Positions 60,532-64,000 of a DNA stretch of 64,000 bases are shown here, piece after piece (position 1 is the first letter of the stretch; every line of letters begins with the position of its first letter). This DNA is from DATARH01 sp036008175 (GTDB lineage Bacteria > Pseudomonadota > Alphaproteobacteria > ATCC43930 > CGMCC-115725), in the NCBI GenBank assembly GCA_036008175.1, contig DASYOB010000106.1:1-64000 (forward strand), written 5' to 3'. The notes beneath the pieces were generated by a model. It did no database searches and was not told the origin of the DNA. It worked only from the letters and a program-made list of their open reading frames with translations. Position numbers and translations under genes: made by a program.

Positions 60532-61677
60532 ATGGCAGAGTGGAAGCTGATTTCGGCGGACTCCCATATCGTCGAGCCGCCGGACATGTACACCGATCGC
60601 ATCGAGCCGCGGTTCCGCAATCGGGCGCCCAAAATGGAGCGGCGCAAGACCCCGGCCGGTCGCGAATACGACGCCTGGATGCTGGACGGTCAGCAGGTCG
60701 GCACGCTGGGCGCGGTGATGCAAGCCGGCCAGCGCTTCGAGGACCCGTCGCAGATCGACTTCCTCGGCCTGTGGGAGGATGTCCGCAAGGGCGCCTACAA
60801 TGCCGATGCGATGCTGGTCGAGAACGAGGAGGACGGCATCTGGGGCTCGGTGTTGCAGCCGAGCCAGGGCCTCTTCTGGTACCGCATCCCGGACAGCGAT
60901 CTTCTGACCGAGATCTGCCGCGTCTACAACGACTGGATCGCCGATTTCTGCAAGCCGCACCCCGATCGGCTGAAGGGCATCGCGATGCTCAATGTCGACG
61001 ATCCCGACGCGGCCGCCAAGGAGCTGGAGCGCTGCGTCAAGATGGGCCTCGTCGGCTCGTTCATCCCGGTCGCGCCGCAGCCGGGCAAGCCCTATTCGAG
61101 CCCGGTCTACGACAAGCTCTGGGCGACGGCGCAGGAATTGAAGCATCCGCTGTTGATGCATATCGCCACCCCGCGCTACGGCGTTCCGGGCAACGAGTTC
61201 ACGATGGACGTGACCGAGATGACCGGAGCCGGCCGCTCGACCACCGATTTTTGGGTGCGCTATGCCTTGGGATCGATGCTGTTCGCCGGCGTCTTCGACA
61301 AGTTCCCGGGTCTGAAGCTCGGCTCGGTTGAGCACGAGGCATCGTGGATCCCGCACTGGCTGAAGCAGATGGACTTCACCTATGTCGAGCGGCCGGTCTT
61401 CACCAAAGGCTGGAAATCGGCCGAAGGGCTGATGCCGAGCGATTACTGGAAGCGCAATATGTTCGTCGAATTCATGGAGGATGATATCGGCGTGCAACTG
61501 CGCGATTATATCGGCGTCGAAAACATGCTGTGGGGTAGCGACTACCCGCATGCCGAGGCGACGTTCCCGCGCTCGCAGCAATTCATCCAGCGCATGTTCA
61601 AGGGTGTGCCCGAGGGTGATCTGCAAAAGATCACCTCGAGCAACGCCGCCAAGATGTTCGGCTTCGCACTGAACTGA
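60532..61677 (+). CDS. Amidohydrolase-2 family protein
   Basis: 381 aa with AGGGAGG before the ATG. It opens WKLISADSHIVEPPDMYTDR (metal site DSH at 10-12) and has LLMHIATPR, LGSVEHEASWIPHW and LWGSDYPHAEATF with the late Asp. This is the ACMSD/5-carboxyvanillate-decarboxylase-like branch, whose members decarboxylate or hydrolyse aromatic acids. It is divergent from the Tat-exported relative at 60304, with a 227-bp gap; no leader, so it is cytoplasmic. Confidence 0.87.
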   Translation: MAEWKLISADSHIVEPPDMYTDRIEPRFRNRAPKMERRKTPAGREYDAWMLDGQQVGTLGAVMQAGQRFEDPSQIDFLGLWEDVRKGAYNADAMLVENEEDGIWGSVLQPSQGLFWYRIPDSDLLTEICRVYNDWIADFCKPHPDRLKGIAMLNVDDPDAAAKELERCVKMGLVGSFIPVAPQPGKPYSSPVYDKLWATAQELKHPLLMHIATPRYGVPGNEFTMDVTEMTGAGRSTTDFWVRYALGSMLFAGVFDKFPGLKLGSVEHEASWIPHWLKQMDFTYVERPVFTKGWKSAEGLMPSDYWKRNMFVEFMEDDIGVQLRDYIGVENMLWGSDYPHAEATFPRSQQFIQRMFKGVPEGDLQKITSSNAAKMFGFALN

Positions 61678-61687
61678 AAACCGGCCC

Positions 61688-61767
61688 GTCGAGATTGCTT
61701 CGCTCCGCTCGCAATGACGACACAGTAGTTGTCATTGCGAGGAGCAGAGCGACTACGCAATCTCGAC
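61688..61767. repeat. Palindromic repeat, ends GTCGAGATTGC/GCAATCTCGAC
   Basis: An 80-bp repeat between the amidohydrolase and Rieske genes, same arrangement as 37447: GTCGAGATTGC (61688-61698) and GCAATCTCGAC (61757-61767) outermost, GCAATGAC/GTCATTGC inside around a short spacer. Confidence 0.85.
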
Positions 61768-61777
61768 GACCTGCCTC

Positions 61778-62098
61778 ATGAGTAATCTCCCGAACGGCTT
61801 TGTTGCCGTCGCTCAAGTGGGCGATCTTGCATCGGGCGAGATGAAATTTGTCGCCATCGATCGTGAGCGCATCGTGCTGGCCAATGTCGACGGCCAGTTC
61901 TACGCGCTGCGCGACATGTGCGGACACCGGAACGCGCCGCTGTCGCGCGGCCGGCTGGACGGCCACATCGTCGAGTGCCCGCTGCATTTCGCCCAGTTCG
62001 ATGTCCGCACCGGCAAGCTCCTCGACGGCCCGGTCTCAGCCGATGTGCCGGTCTACGAGGTGCGGGTCGAGGGCGACACGGTATTCGTCAAACGCTGA
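61778..62098 (+). CDS. Rieske [2Fe-2S] ferredoxin
   Basis: 106 aa. The two Rieske boxes are CGHRNAPLSRG (Cys48, His50) and CPLHFAQFD (Cys67, His70), the standard binding set. It carries electrons to a Rieske-type oxygenase or acts as a small regulatory ferredoxin. No oxygenase or reductase gene is nearby. It starts 10 nt after a palindromic repeat and lies between the amidohydrolase and MFS genes. Confidence 0.92.
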   Translation: MSNLPNGFVAVAQVGDLASGEMKFVAIDRERIVLANVDGQFYALRDMCGHRNAPLSRGRLDGHIVECPLHFAQFDVRTGKLLDGPVSADVPVYEVRVEGDTVFVKR

Positions 62099-62296
62099 CC
62101 GCCGAGGGGGCCGAGCGCACCGGCGATGTGGATTTGACGAGCCGTTTGGTCGCGCCTGCCGGTATTGCCTTTCCGCGTTGCCCGGCAGATAGTTAGCCCG
62201 GCTTGAGCGACCACGACATCCGTGTCGGGTCGGTAACAAAACGCAAATTGGATGCCGCCCGCTTTGGGCTGGCGCCGGGTAGGGAAGGAAATGCCG

Positions 62297-63718
62297 ATGG
62301 CCGGGCAAAGCTCCGACGATCTTCTGGCGATGTTCGACGGCGCGCCGCTCAACCGGCGCTACTGGGTCAGCTTTGGTCTGCTGTCGGCGATCACGGTGCT
62401 CGACTTTTTCGATTTCTTTCTGATCGCCTTCATCCTCTCGAAGATCGGGCCGGAATGGCAGCTGACCTATGGCCAGTCGGGGCTGATCCTCTATGGCGGC
62501 GGCATCGGCGCGATTCTCGGCGCCCTGATCTGGGGCAGCCTTTCCGACGTCTTGGGGCGCAAGCTGCAGATCGTCACCGGCACGCTTATATGCGCGATCA
62601 GCGCCGCCCTGATCGGCGTACTCCCGACCGGCGCCTGGGTGCTTCTGGCATCGCTGCGGATCCTGGTCGGGTTCGGCCTCGCCGCCGCCGTCACGCCCTG
62701 TCTGACGATCGTCGTCGAGCTGACGCCGACCCGCTGGCGCACCGGCATGACGAGCTTCTACATCGTCTTCGCCAGCGCCGGGACCTTGCTCGCCTCGATC
62801 ACCTCGGCGACGCTGTTCGCGATGCTGGGCTGGCGAGGCCTCGCGATGCTCGGCATCGCGCCGGCGATCTTCGGGCTTTTGGTGTGGGCCTTCGTGCCCG
62901 AATCGGTGCGATGGCTGACCGCCAAGGGGCGCTTTGCCGAAGCGCGGGCCGAAGTGGCGAAGCATCTCGGCGTGCCATTGCAATCGGTGCCACTCCCGAC
63001 GGCGCCGCCGGCCTCGCCGCCGGGCGCGAGCCTCAAGGAGCTTTATGCCAACCGCCGGCTGTTCTGGCAGACCGTGATCATCTGGTGCGGCTCCTCGACC
63101 GCCGCTTACGGCTATTACCTGTGGGGCCCGACGATCGTCGCCCTGGTGCTCAACGTGCCGGTCGGCCAGGCCGCCGGCTATTTCATCTACGTCGCCAGCT
63201 GCGGCGTGATCGGCAAGATCCTGTTGTCGATCATCGCGCCGATGACCGGGCGGCGCCATCTGGGCACGGTCTTCGGCTTGCTGGCGGCGGTCTGCCTGCT
63301 GCTGGCGGGCCTCTACAACAGCATCCTGATCGGTGGCTTCCCGCTGATGATCGTGCTGGTCGCCGCTTCCGCCTTCTTTGTCGAGGGTGGTTTCTCAAAT
63401 CTCGCGCCCTACACCGTCGAGCAATATGGTGTAAGGCTCGGCGCACGCTCCTCCGGTCTCGGCCAGGCGGCGAACGGCGTCGGCAAGGTCTTGGGCCCGC
63501 TGGCGCTGGCGCTGATCGCCGGCAGCGACAACATCGTCTCGCCGAAGGCGACGTCCGAGGCGGTGTTGCCGGCCTTCATTTTCCTCGCCATCGGCATGGT
63601 TTTTGTGGCGGGGGCTTTTGCCTTCCTCGGGGTCGAAACCCACGGCCGCGCGATCGAGGATCTGGGCGAAGAGGATCAGACCGAGAAGCCGCCGCGCCTC
63701 GCTCTCGGCACGGATTAG
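62297..63718 (+). CDS. MFS transporter, aromatic-acid/H+ symporter-like
   Basis: 473 aa from ATG 62297, 8 nt after AGGGAAGG; ATG 62291 is too close to it. Twelve membrane segments with the family motif LDFFDFFLIAFIL in TM1, LIWGSLSDVLGRKLQI between TM2 and TM3, and VPESVRWL at the TM6 end. This motif set fits the AAHS/metabolite:H+ symporter branch, which takes up aromatic acids. It follows the amidohydrolase and Rieske genes. Confidence 0.88.
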   Translation: MAGQSSDDLLAMFDGAPLNRRYWVSFGLLSAITVLDFFDFFLIAFILSKIGPEWQLTYGQSGLILYGGGIGAILGALIWGSLSDVLGRKLQIVTGTLICAISAALIGVLPTGAWVLLASLRILVGFGLAAAVTPCLTIVVELTPTRWRTGMTSFYIVFASAGTLLASITSATLFAMLGWRGLAMLGIAPAIFGLLVWAFVPESVRWLTAKGRFAEARAEVAKHLGVPLQSVPLPTAPPASPPGASLKELYANRRLFWQTVIIWCGSSTAAYGYYLWGPTIVALVLNVPVGQAAGYFIYVASCGVIGKILLSIIAPMTGRRHLGTVFGLLAAVCLLLAGLYNSILIGGFPLMIVLVAASAFFVEGGFSNLAPYTVEQYGVRLGARSSGLGQAANGVGKVLGPLALALIAGSDNIVSPKATSEAVLPAFIFLAIGMVFVAGAFAFLGVETHGRAIEDLGEEDQTEKPPRLALGTD

Positions 63719-63728
63719 ACTGAAGTTA

Positions 63729-63757
63729 GGGACCGCGGGCGAGAGGGCCGCGGTCCC
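63729..63757. terminator. Hairpin after the MFS gene
   Basis: GGGACCGCGG/CCGCGGTCCC (63729-63738/63748-63757), a perfect 10-bp stem with a 9-nt loop, 10 nt after the MFS stop. No T-run follows, so it may end transcription with Rho or only stabilise the 3' end. Confidence 0.5.
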
Positions 63758-63820
63758 AGCTCGGCGGCGCTTGGCAAAGGGCGCTTGATCGGGACGCCGC
63801 CTTCCTTACATCTGCCGCAG

Positions 63821-64000
63821 ATGGCGCGTTCCCCCGACAATGCCGCCTGGCACGGCACGACGATCCTTTCGCTGCGCAAGGGCGGCGAGGTTATCGTCGT
63901 CGGCGACGGTCAGGTGTCGATGGGCCAGACCATCGTCAAATCCAATGCCAAGAAAGTCCGCAAGCTCGGCGACGGCAGCGTCATCGCCGGTTTTGCCGGC
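63821..64000 (+). CDS. hslV: ATP-dependent protease subunit HslV (start only)
   Basis: 60 codons are visible before the window ends. A short propeptide ends in His-Gly, and catalytic Thr13 begins TTILSLRKGGEV; GDGQVSMGQTIVKSNAKKVR and VIAGFAG follow, as in HslV of alphaproteobacteria. HslV forms the double-ring threonine protease driven by HslU. The rest of the gene, and probably hslU, lies beyond the window. Confidence 0.95.
   Translation, partial: MARSPDNAAWHGTTILSLRKGGEVIVVGDGQVSMGQTIVKSNAKKVRKLGDGSVIAGFAG

Overview
The window is GC-rich bacterial DNA with alphaproteobacterial gene content. It has COQ9 and UbiX for ubiquinone, a ccmABCDE haem-export cluster, a COQ9-rpsU neighbourhood, an IalB-type protein, a double cold-shock-domain protein and the HslV protease. 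The mix fits a Rhodospirillales/Hyphomicrobiales-like heterotroph, but the genus cannot be read from the sequence.

Region by region. (1) 1-6.5 kb looks accessory: a lipoprotein joining an LprI-like and a retropepsin-like domain, a translationally coupled AlbA_2/Schlafen-type gene and DUF2235 hydrolase gene, a GFA-type zinc protein with an SDR oxidoreductase, then about 650 bp of non-coding DNA with tRNA-like debris. (2) 6.5-10.7 kb (minus) holds a Slam/DUF560-type outer-membrane protein followed by its probable cargo, a secreted FecR-domain protein ending in a TbpB-like barrel. The cargo reading frame is broken twice, both times at a short homopolymer. (3) 10.9-31.9 kb is core: a CoA-ligase-like gene, ccmABCDE, rlmN, argG, yggT/yggU, tRNA-Ala(CGC), an MlaC-like protein, rpsU, a peptide deformylase coupled to COQ9, purE/purK, two DUF465 genes and ubiX. 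(4) 33.4-35.9 kb is a complete IS1595-family element with inverted repeats, an 8-bp target duplication and three passenger genes. (5) 35.9-42.8 kb has an LLM oxidoreductase, a second deformylase with fmt and truA, dapD-dapE and a cold-shock gene whose start lies in a strong hairpin. (6) 42.9-51.6 kb has a stand-alone molybdenum hydroxylase large subunit with a MoaD/ThiS-like protein, a complete polar amino-acid ABC transporter, an orphan NitT/TauT-type binding protein, and a flavin monooxygenase with a RidA protein. (7) 52.7-63.7 kb looks like one uptake-and-catabolism locus: a Tat-exported amidohydrolase, a HiPIP, a full branched-chain-type ABC transporter and a VOC protein on the minus strand; a second amidohydrolase, a Rieske ferredoxin and an MFS carrier on the plus strand. 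hslV starts at 63821 and runs off the end.

Several intergenic gaps carry long palindromic repeats. One family combines a unit ending in GTCATTGCGAG with a unit ending in GTCGAGATTGC, in both relative orientations. Another pair sits inside the liv operon; one copy supplies the livF start codon, and the other separates livF from livH and is flanked by a duplicated livH 5' end.
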